Assembly: GCF_026015885.1 (NCBI RefSeq) | Contig: NZ_JAPDUG010000002.1 | Location: 930,001 to 994,000 of the forward strand | DNA: 64,000 bases | Reading direction: 5' to 3' | From: Halocynthiibacter sp. SDUM655004 | GTDB taxonomy: Bacteria > Pseudomonadota > Alphaproteobacteria > Rhodobacterales > Rhodobacteraceae | Shown: positions 19,297 through 28,377 of the stretch, one piece after another | Numbering within the stretch: the stretch's first letter is position 1 | Layout of the letters: each line of letters begins with the position of its first letter | Program-made: the position numbers and the translations under genes | The notes under the pieces: model-generated | The model's database searches: none | The model's input: only the letters and a program-made list of their open reading frames with translations | What the model was told of the DNA's origin: nothing

Positions 19297-19371
19297 GGGG
19301 GTGCAGTAGGAGCAACAGCGCCTATTTTCGGCAACATTCTGCTTGTACCGCACCCAAATCACGCCAGCCGC

Positions 19372-19983
19372 TTAACTGACGAGTTTGGCCTCGATCGCCG
19401 ACACGGCAGCAGACACAGCCTCCTTGATCGTAAGCTCACTTGTATCAATCACAACGGCATCGTCCGCGGCAACGAGTGGTGCTGCGTCGCGTGACGCATC
19501 CCGTTCATCGCGCGCTTTCACATCCGCTAGAACCTGTTCGAAATCGACGGAACTTTCCTTCTCAGACAACTCCAGAAAACGGCGCTTTGCCCGCACTTCT
19601 GCACTTGCGGTGACAAACAACTTCACGCTCGCATCAGGGCAGATCACTGTTCCAATATCGCGCCCGTCCAAAACCGCGCCGCCTTGCCGCTTTGCAAAAC
19701 CGCGTTGGAATTCAACCAGGGCAGCGCGCACTTCCGGCATCGCGGCAGCTTTGCTTGCGGCCTCCGCAACTTCCGCCGTCCGAAGCTGAGAACCATCAAT
19801 CTCTTTGGCATTCAGTGACTGTGCAGCTTCAATCGCGTCCGCGCCATCCAAAACACGAGCGCCGACGGCACGGTACAGCAAGCCAGTATCCAAATACGCG
19901 AAGCCAAAGTGTGTCGCCACGGCCTTTGATACAGTACCTTTTCCCGCTGCTGCCGGACCATCGATTGCCACAGTAAATTGCAT
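19372..19983 (-). CDS. cmk: Cytidylate kinase
   Basis: Phosphorylates CMP and dCMP. The 203 residues begin [20 protein letters not shown], with the P-loop GPAAAGKGT at 9-17, the [14 protein letters not shown] nucleotide-binding segment, and [13 protein letters not shown] later. Slightly shorter than the E. coli enzyme but complete. In many proteobacteria cmk precedes rpsA, as here; the long gap and the candidate promoter suggest rpsA is also transcribed alone. Confidence 0.95.
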   Translation of the reverse strand: MQFTVAIDGPAAAGKGTVSKAVATHFGFAYLDTGLLYRAVGARVLDGADAIEAAQSLNAKEIDGSQLRTAEVAEAASKAAAMPEVRAALVEFQRGFAKRQGGAVLDGRDIGTVICPDASVKLFVTASAEVRAKRRFLELSEKESSVDFEQVLADVKARDERDASRDAAPLVAADDAVVIDTSELTIKEAVSAAVSAIEAKLVS

Positions 19984-20002
19984 TCTTCTTCTGCCTCGTT
20001 TT

Positions 20003-20022
20003 GCAAAATGGGCCTAAGCCCG
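20003..20022 (-). terminator. Weak terminator-like hairpin upstream of cmk
   Basis: ACGGGC-TTA-GGCCCATTTT on the minus strand gives a short GC stem (GGGC/GCCC) followed by four T. It lies after the membrane-protein gene at 20113-20652 and just before cmk. The stem is short, so the call is tentative. Confidence 0.3.
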
Positions 20023-20112
20023 TTTCCGTTGCTTTTTCACATGTGTTTGCGTGGAACGCTATTCAATCATCTCAAACCATGATGCGCGGCAACCGGCGCT
20101 AGGCTGTTGGTA

Positions 20113-20652
20113 TTACGCTTCATTTTTCCGCCTACCGGCAAAAAACCTGTTCCACGCCACACGAATGAGAAGAACAAGAAGCACCGAATACGCCAAAGTT
20201 CCGAAGGCGGATTTCAATTCGGTCATCATAGTTGCCCACCCCGCGATTTTCGGATCAAGCGCGGCAGGATCAGATTGGAGCATCATGCGCACAGCGATGT
20301 TCTCGAGATAATCAAACACCATTGCAGCGACGGCGAATACGCCTGCGACCCATCGCAAAGTCCAATGACGCCCCTTTGTAGCCCAAAGGCTTGTCCAAAT
20401 CACAAGCGCCGTCACCAAAGCAGGAAAGGCAAGATCAAGAAGTTGCTGTGTCCACAGATAGTATTCGACCTGAGCGTCGGTAAGGGCAGTCAGGTATGCT
20501 TGCGCCTGTGAATAATCATACCCTCGGGGACGCAGATCAAATGGCAAGCTCCCATCAGGAACCCGCAATGCCGGAAGGCTCCACGCAACCATGAGGCCGT
20601 AAACGCCAAACGTTGCAACAAACAAAGCCCAGTAGGCAATCACACGCCGCAT
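20113..20652 (-). CDS. Uncharacterised four-span membrane protein
   Basis: A protein of 179 residues with hydrophobic segments at about 5-25, 70-92, 100-120 and 150-168, a pattern of four membrane spans with short loops, and a basic C-terminal end (RFFAGRRKNEA). The region after the first span (DLRPRGYDYSQAQAYLTAL) is polar and probably outside the cytoplasm. I do not recognise a family. It lies 42 bases after trmB on the same strand and may be its distal operon member. Confidence 0.6.
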   Translation of the reverse strand: MRRVIAYWALFVATFGVYGLMVAWSLPALRVPDGSLPFDLRPRGYDYSQAQAYLTALTDAQVEYYLWTQQLLDLAFPALVTALVIWTSLWATKGRHWTLRWVAGVFAVAAMVFDYLENIAVRMMLQSDPAALDPKIAGWATMMTELKSAFGTLAYSVLLVLLIRVAWNRFFAGRRKNEA

Positions 20653-20694
20653 AGAATTCCTCCTTTAGTCAGGCAGGTTAGGCGACGCAGGATT

Positions 20695-21471
20695 TCAGGC
20701 AACCGAATTCCGCCGAAAGGTAAGATAGTGTGGCTTACGACCCTCACGAAATGCCTTTTGCTCATAACGTGTCGAAATCCAGTCGTCCCATTCCGTGTGC
20801 CAGCTTTCAGGATCGGGATTAAGATGCGTAAATCCCTGCTTTGGCACTTCCTGCAATGTCTGTCGCACATAATCCGGAATATCGGTCGCTACGCGAAAAA
20901 TCGCACCGGGCTTCATAACCCGAGCTAGAGGTGCAAGGTGCTCGGCGGTTACAAACCTACGCCGATGATGTCGCCGCTTTGGCCACGGATCAGGATAGAG
21001 AAGGAAGGCACGCGAAATTGAGGCCTCCGGCAGAACATCAAACATATGCCGCACATCGCCAGGGTGCACGGCAACATTCTTCACGCCAGCATCACGGATT
21101 TTGCCCAGAAGCATCGCCACGCCGTTGATGTAAGGCTCGCAGCCGATAATGCCCTTTTCAGGGTTCTGTGCCGCCTGATGAACCATATGTTCGCCGCCGC
21201 CAAACCCGATCTCAAGCCAAACTTCGCGCTCACCGAACAACCCCTCAAGATCAATGTTCTCGCGCTCTGGATTTTCTTCCCAAGTGACTTTTCCAGGTGA
21301 AAGCGCAGCCAGATCCTCATTCAGGTACTCTTCTTGAGATTGGCGCAGGGTCTTACCTTTGAACCGACCATAGAAGTTCCGCCACGGCGCACCGGTTGGA
21401 TGGGCGCCGTGATCTGCCTTGTTTTCAGGCGTCTCAGGGTTGTCGGACTGCGGTTTATCTTTATCGCTCAT
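20695..21471 (-). CDS. trmB: tRNA (guanine-N7)-methyltransferase TrmB
   Basis: Methylates G46 of tRNA using SAM. Within the 258 residues the Rossmann-type SAM site EIGFGGGEHMV and the family motif LYPDPWPKRRHHRRR are clear, with a C-terminal WISTRYEQKA. The N-terminal 30 residues are polar and not conserved. Located downstream of metK on the same strand with a 69-base gap, so the enzyme making SAM and one using it are neighbours. Confidence 0.95.
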   Translation of the reverse strand: MSDKDKPQSDNPETPENKADHGAHPTGAPWRNFYGRFKGKTLRQSQEEYLNEDLAALSPGKVTWEENPERENIDLEGLFGEREVWLEIGFGGGEHMVHQAAQNPEKGIIGCEPYINGVAMLLGKIRDAGVKNVAVHPGDVRHMFDVLPEASISRAFLLYPDPWPKRRHHRRRFVTAEHLAPLARVMKPGAIFRVATDIPDYVRQTLQEVPKQGFTHLNPDPESWHTEWDDWISTRYEQKAFREGRKPHYLTFRRNSVA

Positions 21472-21540
21472 TGCAGGCTCTCAATAATGACTCGGCGCTG
21501 TTCCTAGCCAATTTCCGCCCGCGGTCAAGCAACGAGGCCG

Positions 21541-22713
21541 CTAAAGCGCGGCTTTAAGTGTCTCGACCAGATCGGTACGTTCCCAGCTAAACCCGCCATC
21601 CGCATCAGGAGCACGGCCAAAGTGACCATAGGCTGCCGTACGCTGGAAAATGGGTTTGTTCAGACCAAGATGCTCGCGAATGCCGCGCGGCGTCAGGTCC
21701 ATTGCATCAGAGACAATGCGCTCGATTTTGGCGTCTGCAACCGTACCGGTGCCGTGTGTGTCGATATAGATCGATAGTGGACGTGCGACACCAATAGCAT
21801 AAGCAAGCTGAAGCGTGCAGCGCTTGGCGAGCCCAGCCGCAACGACGTTTTTGGCAAGGTAGCGCGCTGCATAAGCGGCAGAGCGGTCAACTTTGGTTGG
21901 GTCTTTACCAGAAAACGCCCCGCCCCCATGAGGAGCCGCACCACCATAAGTATCAACGATAATCTTGCGCCCTGTTAGCCCAGCATCACCATCCGGCCCG
22001 CCGATCACGAACTTTCCAGTTGGGTTCACAAGCCATTCTGTTTCATCAGTGACCCACGCATCAGGGAGGGTTTCGCGAATAATCGGTTCAACGATTTCAC
22101 GAACGTCTTGGCTCGTGAGGCTTTCATCCAGATGCTGTGACGACAGAACAATCGAGGTGCTTTCAACCGGCACACCCTTTTCATACCGCAAAGAAAGCTG
22201 CGCCTTCATATCCGGCCCAAGAATAGTTGCGGGGCCGCTCTCTGCTTTGCGGGCAGCTGCGAGTTTGCGCAAAATCTGGTGAGAATAGAAAATCGGAGCA
22301 GGCATCAATTCGGCTGTTTCATCAACGGCGTAACCGAACATGATCCCCTGATCGCCGGCACCCTCTTCCTTGTCTCCTGCAGCGTCAACGCCTTGGGCAA
22401 TATCGGCAGACTGGGCGTGAAGAAGATTGGTCACTTCAAGTGTATCGGCGTGAAAACCGTTCTGTGTGTAGCCAATGTCGCGCACGCAGTCGCGCACGAT
22501 CTGCTCTACAGAATCAATAACAGAGGACGGTCCGCGCACTTCACCACCCACAACAACGCGGTTCGTCGTTGCAAAGGTTTCACACGCAACACGAGAAAAC
22601 GGATCTTGTGCAAGAAACGCATCAAGAATCGCATCAGAAATTCGATCGCAGACCTTATCTGGGTGTCCCTCTGAAACAGACTCAGAGGTAAACAGGAAAT
22701 TTTGTCGTGTCAT
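21541..22713 (-). CDS. metK: S-adenosylmethionine synthase
   Basis: Makes SAM from methionine and ATP. The 390 residues contain the family signatures [14 protein letters not shown] at the N-terminus, [10 protein letters not shown], and [19 protein letters not shown]. Length matches bacterial MetK. Its ribosome site GGAGCA is part of a SAM/SAH-type riboswitch just upstream, so translation should fall when SAM is abundant. Confidence 0.98.
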   Translation of the reverse strand: MTRQNFLFTSESVSEGHPDKVCDRISDAILDAFLAQDPFSRVACETFATTNRVVVGGEVRGPSSVIDSVEQIVRDCVRDIGYTQNGFHADTLEVTNLLHAQSADIAQGVDAAGDKEEGAGDQGIMFGYAVDETAELMPAPIFYSHQILRKLAAARKAESGPATILGPDMKAQLSLRYEKGVPVESTSIVLSSQHLDESLTSQDVREIVEPIIRETLPDAWVTDETEWLVNPTGKFVIGGPDGDAGLTGRKIIVDTYGGAAPHGGGAFSGKDPTKVDRSAAYAARYLAKNVVAAGLAKRCTLQLAYAIGVARPLSIYIDTHGTGTVADAKIERIVSDAMDLTPRGIREHLGLNKPIFQRTAAYGHFGRAPDADGGFSWERTDLVETLKAAL

Positions 22714-22717
22714 GAAG

Positions 22718-22762
22718 TGCTCCGTTGAAAGTAAACCGCCACGTCAGGAAGCCGTTGTGGCG
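22718..22762 (-). ncRNA. SAM/SAH riboswitch upstream of metK
   Basis: On the minus strand the stem GCCAC/GTGGC (22761-22757 with 22742-22738) encloses the loop AACGGCTTCCTGAC, and GGAGCA (22723-22718) ends five bases before the metK ATG. The order ACAACGGCTTCCTGACGUGG, spacer, GGAGCA is that of the SAM/SAH riboswitch class, a small pseudoknotted RNA described upstream of metK in Rhodobacterales. The loop CTTCC can pair with the GGAG of the ribosome site, so ligand binding would hide the start of metK. Confidence 0.88.
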
Positions 22763-22799
22763 CTTGTCTAAATGTCGGTACTCTTCTCGTTGGCGGTGG

Positions 22800-24329
22800 T
22801 CAATCCGATTTTTCGCGCCTTTTGAACCAAAAAACGCCTAATAGCCCCGCCAAGAGCAGAACGAGCACCGGTATTTCGCCAAAACGCGAATATGGTGTTG
22901 GCTTGAGTGGCTCGGGTAGCGCAACGTCAATCGCACCGGATACGCCCAGCGGGATGGATTGGATAACGTCGCCAGTCGGGCCGATCATCGCCGTGATACC
23001 GGTATTTGCAGCACGCGCGACGGGCAATCCCTGCTCGATAGCTCTGAACCGTGCTTGAACAAGATGCTGATACGGACCAGCGAAGTCACCAAACCAAGCG
23101 TCATTTGTAATGTGCAGAATCCAATCCGCTCGCTGGCCATTCACACGCAAGTCACGCGGGAACACGGCTTCATAGCAGATCAAAGGGAGAACTGCGCCGC
23201 TGCGGCCGAGGCTCAAGATTTCTGGCCCAGCGCCGGGGGCATAGCCGCTTCCGATTTGTTGCGCCAATCCAGAGAGGCCGAACCTGCCGAGCAGGCTTCC
23301 TCCGGGGATGTATTCTCCGAACGGAACGAGGTGATGTTTGTCGTAGATATCCTGAACCGCGCCATCTGATCCGATCACCATCATTGAATTGTGAAAACCC
23401 TCGGGGCTGCGGCGTTGACCTCCTGCAATCACGACTGCACCCTGAGCTGCATCAGAGATAATTTCAGGAACTGTGCTCTCGTCATGAAACAAGTAAGGGA
23501 TCGCTGTTTCAGGCCAAACAATAACGTCGGGCGATTTGCCATCTAAATCACGCTCTGCCGTCAGCTTCAGGTTTCGCTGCCAGAAAACTGGAATCATATC
23601 AGGCAACCATTTCTGGTCCTGCTGGGCGTTTGTCTGAACCAACCGAATGATCGGAGCATCAGCTTTTGCAACCGGTTCAATCTTTTCATGCTGAACGCCG
23701 AACCACAGCAGCCCGATAGCCGCCAAAATGGAGATAACCCTCGACGGTTTCATCCCCCTATCGCCAGGACTGACAATCCCTGCAGCCAGCAAGAAAGACG
23801 CCAAAGTTAATCCATACGGGCCAATAAGCGCTGCCACCTGAGCGAGAGGCGTATCAATCCAAATATATCCGAACATGCCCCACGGAAAGCCCGTGAATAG
23901 GTAGCCACGCACCAATTCCATTCCGCCCCAAAGAAGTGCAAGCGACCAATGCCACGCAGATGGGCGAAGCCGATAAGCGAGCGCAAAGGCACCGCCCCAA
24001 AGAAGCGCAAGGCCACCCGCCAAAAACACGAGCGCAAAAGGCGCCATCCAACCATGACGGGCTGCATCGACAAAGAAAGGCTCTATGATCCAATACATAG
24101 AGGCCGCAAAATAGCTGCTCCCAACAAGCCAACCGTAAACGGCAGCTTGTTTCCAGCTGCGAACATCTTTTGAGAACCAGAAGACCGCTAGTAGGCCAAG
24201 AACAGCGACATACCACAGAGAAAGCGGTGCTTGCCCTGTGGCCATCGCAATGCCGGAAAACACAGCAACAAACGCAAGGCGGCGGCTTGAAACGCGAACC
24301 GCCTGATCTTGCGTCGTGTCATCACTCAC
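22800..24329 (-). CDS. lnt: Apolipoprotein N-acyltransferase
   Basis: Inner-membrane enzyme that adds the third acyl chain to lipoproteins. The N-terminal half of the 509 residues is membrane-spanning; the periplasmic nitrilase domain carries the catalytic glutamate in VIVWPETAIPYLF, the lysine in the YDKHHLVPFGEY segment and the cysteine in PLICYEAVFPRDL. A C-terminal span (VLLLLAGLLGVFWF) closes the protein. Its start overlaps the corC stop by eight bases. Confidence 0.96.
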   Translation of the reverse strand: MSDDTTQDQAVRVSSRRLAFVAVFSGIAMATGQAPLSLWYVAVLGLLAVFWFSKDVRSWKQAAVYGWLVGSSYFAASMYWIIEPFFVDAARHGWMAPFALVFLAGGLALLWGGAFALAYRLRPSAWHWSLALLWGGMELVRGYLFTGFPWGMFGYIWIDTPLAQVAALIGPYGLTLASFLLAAGIVSPGDRGMKPSRVISILAAIGLLWFGVQHEKIEPVAKADAPIIRLVQTNAQQDQKWLPDMIPVFWQRNLKLTAERDLDGKSPDVIVWPETAIPYLFHDESTVPEIISDAAQGAVVIAGGQRRSPEGFHNSMMVIGSDGAVQDIYDKHHLVPFGEYIPGGSLLGRFGLSGLAQQIGSGYAPGAGPEILSLGRSGAVLPLICYEAVFPRDLRVNGQRADWILHITNDAWFGDFAGPYQHLVQARFRAIEQGLPVARAANTGITAMIGPTGDVIQSIPLGVSGAIDVALPEPLKPTPYSRFGEIPVLVLLLAGLLGVFWFKRREKSD

Positions 24330-25227
24330 TGATTGGATCTACCTTGCGCACGCGCATCCGTTTGATGCGTCGTGGATCGGCGTCAACGATCTCGAATTCA
24401 ACCCCCGCAGGATGCACGACAACTTCGCCACGGGTCGGCACGCGGCCGCAGAGAACGAAGGCCAAACCGCCAAGGGTATCTACTTCGTCATCCTCAGCGA
24501 TTGCCTGAAGATCAACGCCAAGTTCTTTCTCGAATTCATCAAGCGGCGTTCGGGCCTGCGCTAGATAGCTGCCAGATTTTTCTTTGATCCAGAGCGTGTC
24601 TTCTTCGATGTCATGCTCGTCTTCGATTTCGCCGATTACCTGTTCAATGAGGTCTTCGATGGTTACGAGCCCGTCTACGCCGCCGTATTCGTCAATGATC
24701 AACGCCATATGACGCCGCTCTGCTTGCATTTTCTGCAACAGCACACCAATCGGCATAGACGGCGGCGCAAATATAAGTGGGCGGATAAGTTTTTCGATTG
24801 AGAACTCTTTAGACTGATCGCCATTAAATCCGTGGCGCAATGCCAGATCTTTGAGGTGTATTAGCCCGATCGGCGTATCAAGCGTTCCTTCAAACACAGG
24901 AAGACGCGTCAGGCCGCTTTCGCGGAACAGATGAACCAGCGCTTCTTTCTCAATATCCTTGGGAACAGCAACAATTTCGACTGTCGGGATCGCCACATCC
25001 TCGAGCTTGAGATGGCGCAGATTGTGCATATTGCCGACAGGCACAGCCGGCGTGACCGGCGCGTTTACAATCTCAGGCGATTTCGGGGTGTCTTCTGTCG
25101 GGCTAAGCGCTCCGACAATGCGGCTGAAAAAGCCGCGCGATTCCGGTGGTATATCTTCGGGTTGCGCGCTGTGCGCTGCCCTAGAAGACCCGTCCGTGGT
25201 CTCCGCTACTTGATTTGTGTCGCCCAT
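24322..25227 (-). CDS. CorC/HlyC-type CBS-domain protein
   Basis: A soluble protein of about 301 residues with a polar N-terminus, two CBS repeats (around the segments AIPTVEIVAVPKD and RHMALIIDEYGGVDGLVT) and a C-terminal CorC/HlyC domain. The family is linked to magnesium/cobalt efflux, though the direct function is unproven; in this locus it accompanies ybeY and lnt as in many proteobacteria. ATG at 25227 (MGDTNQVAE) follows AAAGGG; the ATG at 25251 has no ribosome site. Confidence 0.88.
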   Translation of the reverse strand: MGDTNQVAETTDGSSRAAHSAQPEDIPPESRGFFSRIVGALSPTEDTPKSPEIVNAPVTPAVPVGNMHNLRHLKLEDVAIPTVEIVAVPKDIEKEALVHLFRESGLTRLPVFEGTLDTPIGLIHLKDLALRHGFNGDQSKEFSIEKLIRPLIFAPPSMPIGVLLQKMQAERRHMALIIDEYGGVDGLVTIEDLIEQVIGEIEDEHDIEEDTLWIKEKSGSYLAQARTPLDEFEKELGVDLQAIAEDDEVDTLGGLAFVLCGRVPTRGEVVVHPAGVEFEIVDADPRRIKRMRVRKVDPISE

Positions 25228-25266
25228 TGGCCCTTTCCATTTACGCGCCATTTTTGGCGGCGCGTC

Positions 25267-25782
25267 TCAATCAGTGATACTATATGGGTCCGAAATCCCC
25301 AAGATTTCAAGTATCTCGCGCTCTAATCCCTCCATTAAAGCGGCATCTTTGTCATCTATGTGGTCAAACCCCAACAGGTGCAGCACCCCATGAACTATCA
25401 AATGGGTCACGTGATCGGTGGTTGAACGACCCAGTTCTTCGGCCTCGCGAACGCATGTTTCATAAGCGATAGCGATGTCACCAAGCTCTTCTGCGAAGGG
25501 GCCTCCCCCTGTCTGCGGAAGTTCCGGCATCGCTCCACGCTGTTCACTCGCACGTTCCTCGCTTGGCCATGACAGCACATTCGTCGCCTTATCATTTTCG
25601 CGAAACTCGACATTTAGAGCGCGGATACGGGCATCATCACACCCCATAAGGCTCAGTTCGAACGCCTCTGGATCAAGCCGCAAATGGCGCAGAGTCGCGT
25701 CAGCTGCGGCTTGCGATATCTCCTCGAGCCCGATGGTTTGCCAGCGCGGATCCTCGATCAGGAGATCAACCGTTTCGCTCAT
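25267..25782 (-). CDS. ybeY: Endoribonuclease YbeY
   Basis: Zinc RNase of 16S rRNA 3'-end maturation and ribosome quality control. The 171 residues contain the metal motif HGVLHLLGFDH with three histidines and, upstream, a conserved arginine-containing core (LNVEFRENDKATNVLSWP). ATG at 25782 (MSETVDLLIEDP) follows AAGGCCG; an in-frame upstream ATG at 25815 would extend further into phoH. Even so, it overlaps the end of phoH by 17 bases, so the two are coupled. Confidence 0.95.
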   Translation of the reverse strand: MSETVDLLIEDPRWQTIGLEEISQAAADATLRHLRLDPEAFELSLMGCDDARIRALNVEFRENDKATNVLSWPSEERASEQRGAMPELPQTGGGPFAEELGDIAIAYETCVREAEELGRSTTDHVTHLIVHGVLHLLGFDHIDDKDAALMEGLEREILEILGISDPYSITD

Positions 25783-26785
25783 CGGCCTTGTCATATGCAT
25801 GGATAATCTTGGCAACGAGCGGATGACGCACGACGTCTTGCGCGGTGAAATAATTGAAGCTGATCTTCTCGATTCCGCTCAGGATTTTTTCAGCCTCGCG
25901 AAGCCCCGACTGAACACCACGAGGAAGGTCGATCTGTGTGCGGTCGCCCGTGATAACCATACGGCTCCCCTGCCCCAAACGGGTAAGGAACATCTTCATC
26001 TGCATGGTCGATGCGTTTTGCGCCTCGTCAAGAACAACAAATGCGTTGGACAGCGTACGCCCACGCATAAACGCAAGCGGTGCAATCTCGATCTTCTTGT
26101 CTTCAATCAGCTTGGCAACCTGCTTGCTTGGCAAGAAATCGTTCAGCGCATCATAGAGCGGCTGCATATAAGGATCGACCTTATCCTTCATGTCGCCAGG
26201 CAAATATCCAAGCTTTTCACCTGCTTCAACCGCGGGCCGTGACAGGATAATTTTATCAACATGTCCACCAATGAACATGTTCACGCCGACCGCTACCGCA
26301 AGGTATGTTTTACCCGTACCAGCAGGACCGATCCCAAAGGCCAGCTCATTCTCGAAAAGCGATTGAACGTATGTTTTCTGTGCTTCGGTGCGCGGCTCGA
26401 CCAGTTTCTTGCGTGTCTTGATTTCGACCTTGTCGCCGACCGAAAGCTCCAACTGATCGCCTGTCCGAACGCCAGTACCGTTCTCTGACCCACCCATGCG
26501 GATTTCGCCATCGATGGCACCGGTCTCAACATCACCACCCGCTTCAAGCCGAAGATACAATGCTTCAAGAACGCCAACGGCTTTCTCGATCGAATCCGGC
26601 TCGCCCATGATCGCAAGCTGATTACCGCGGCGCACAATTTGCACAGCGAGGTCAGCTTCAATTTTGGCGAGATGGCTATCGTAGGGGCCGCATAAATCAA
26701 TCAACAAACGATTGTCGGGAAATTCCAGATGCGTTTCTGTGACACTTTCGTCCTGTGCCAGAGGGGGGATTGTGCTGGTTACCAA
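25766..26785 (-). CDS. PhoH family P-loop ATPase
   Basis: A cytoplasmic ATPase of about 339 residues of the PhoH family, found next to ybeY in most bacteria and thought to act in RNA metabolism. Walker A is GPAGTGKTYLAVAVG, Walker B lies in FVVLDEAQNAS, and ITGDRTQIDLP follows. No good ATG exists: TTG at 26785 (LVTSTIPPL) is preceded by AGGAG with six-base spacing and matches the usual N-terminus, while the ATG at 26863 adds 26 atypical residues. Operon with miaB upstream and ybeY-corC-lnt downstream. Confidence 0.92.
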   Translation of the reverse strand: MVTSTIPPLAQDESVTETHLEFPDNRLLIDLCGPYDSHLAKIEADLAVQIVRRGNQLAIMGEPDSIEKAVGVLEALYLRLEAGGDVETGAIDGEIRMGGSENGTGVRTGDQLELSVGDKVEIKTRKKLVEPRTEAQKTYVQSLFENELAFGIGPAGTGKTYLAVAVGVNMFIGGHVDKIILSRPAVEAGEKLGYLPGDMKDKVDPYMQPLYDALNDFLPSKQVAKLIEDKKIEIAPLAFMRGRTLSNAFVVLDEAQNASTMQMKMFLTRLGQGSRMVITGDRTQIDLPRGVQSGLREAEKILSGIEKISFNYFTAQDVVRHPLVAKIIHAYDKADERNG

Positions 26786-26939
26786 ACAGGTCTCCTGTGG
26801 CTGAATTACTTTGATCGTGCCAATATGCGTCGCTCTGCGCAAGAGCAGAGTCACAAGTTTCACGCCTCTGTCACAAAATGTGCTTCCGAGCAGCCCAAAA
26901 TGACGCAGAAATCAGCGATTTGACAAAAACTGTTGCCTT

Positions 26940-28259
26940 CTAAATTAATTCGCCACCAAGCGAGTTACGCTCAGTGTTGACGATCCGCACCTTGCGAATG
27001 TCTCCACGGGCGGTATTTGGCGCAGTTACGTGAACGGCATGTAGGTACTCGGATTTACCGACCATCTGCCCTTCAAGGCGCCCTTCCCGCTCAAACAAAA
27101 CCGAAACTTCACGGCCAACCATTGTATCCTGAACAGCGTATTGTTGCTCGCTCAATAGCGCCTGAAGCCGTTGCAAACGCTCGTCTGCGACGGCGGCGTC
27201 GACCAGCGCACGCTCTGCGGCTGGTGTTCCTGGGCGAGACGAGTATTTGAAAGAATAGGCCTGTCCGTAATTCACTTCGCGCACCAAGGACATTGTATCC
27301 TCGAAATCGGCATCCGATTCTTCGGGGAAACCAACGATAAAATCGCCGGACAACAAAATATCAGGCCGCGCTGCTCGGATACGTTCGATCAGGCGAATAT
27401 ACTCTTCGGCGGTGTGATTGCGGTTCATCCGTTTGAGGATATGGTCCGAGCCGCTCTGAACCGGAAGATGCAGGTATGGCATCAGCTTCTCACATTCGCC
27501 ATGCGCCGCGATCAATGCATCAGTCATGTCGTTTGGATGACTCGTTGTGAAGCGGATACGCTCGAGACCGTCCACATCGTTGAGCGCCCAGATCAGTTGA
27601 TCGAGGGTCATTGGGCCGTCTTTGCCAAGGCCGTGATAAGCATTCACGTTTTGGCCAAGTAGCGTGATTTCTTTAACGCCACGCTCAACAAGTTCGCGCG
27701 CTTCAGTCAGAATACGCTCAACCGGGCGGCTGACTTCGGCACCGCGGGTGTATGGCACAACACAGAACGCACAGAATTTGTCGCATCCCTCCTGAACCGT
27801 CAGAAATGCAGTCGGCCCGCGCGAGGCTTTGGGGCGCTTCGGCATATGCTCGAATTTGTCTTCCTCTGGGAAATCCGTATCGAGTGCCTTTTTGCCTTCC
27901 GTAACCTTCGCCTCCATTTCAGGAAGACGATGATAACTCTGCGGCCCAACCACAAGATCAACCATTGGCTGACGTTTCATGATCTCTTCGCCCTCAGCCT
28001 GCGCAACACATCCCGCAACACCGATCTTCAAGTCCGGTTTTGCGGCCTTCAATCCCTTAAAGCGGCCAAGTTCGGAGTAAATCTTCTCGGCTGCTTTTTC
28101 ACGGATGTGACAGGTATTAAGCAGGATCATGTCGGCTTGATCCGCCGTTTCAACGGTTTCATACCCCGAGCCGCCAAGCGTTTCCGCCATGCGTTCGCTA
28201 TCATAAACGTTCATCTGGCACCCGTAGGTTTTGATAAACAGTTTCTTGGCTTCAGACAT
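26940..28259 (-). CDS. miaB: tRNA-2-methylthio-N6-dimethylallyladenosine synthase MiaB
   Basis: Radical-SAM methylthiotransferase acting on A37 of tRNA. The protein of 439 residues has the three N-terminal cluster cysteines ([33 protein letters not shown]), the radical-SAM motif [12 protein letters not shown] and a C-terminal TRAM domain. All residues for the two iron-sulphur clusters are present. It heads the phoH-ybeY-corC-lnt run. Confidence 0.97.
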   Translation of the reverse strand: MSEAKKLFIKTYGCQMNVYDSERMAETLGGSGYETVETADQADMILLNTCHIREKAAEKIYSELGRFKGLKAAKPDLKIGVAGCVAQAEGEEIMKRQPMVDLVVGPQSYHRLPEMEAKVTEGKKALDTDFPEEDKFEHMPKRPKASRGPTAFLTVQEGCDKFCAFCVVPYTRGAEVSRPVERILTEARELVERGVKEITLLGQNVNAYHGLGKDGPMTLDQLIWALNDVDGLERIRFTTSHPNDMTDALIAAHGECEKLMPYLHLPVQSGSDHILKRMNRNHTAEEYIRLIERIRAARPDILLSGDFIVGFPEESDADFEDTMSLVREVNYGQAYSFKYSSRPGTPAAERALVDAAVADERLQRLQALLSEQQYAVQDTMVGREVSVLFEREGRLEGQMVGKSEYLHAVHVTAPNTARGDIRKVRIVNTERNSLGGELI

Positions 28260-28350
28260 CTTGCGCCTCGTAGGTTAAAGTCATGGCCCGCTCCCTACAC
28301 AATCCACGCAGCGCCTGCAACGCTTGCAAAGCGGGCGGAATTGGGGAAAT

Positions 28351-28364
28351 TTGATCGCAATCAA
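28351..28364. promoter_or_regulatory. Perfect Fnr/FnrL-type box
   Basis: TTGATCGCAATCAA matches the consensus TTGAT-N4-ATCAA exactly. It lies 14 bases before the plus-strand start at 28378 and 92 bases before the minus-strand miaB start. It is too close to activate the plus gene from the usual position and no -10 is seen at the right place for miaB, so it may be a repressor site or chance. Confidence 0.4.
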
Positions 28365-28377
28365 ACAGGCGGACCAT

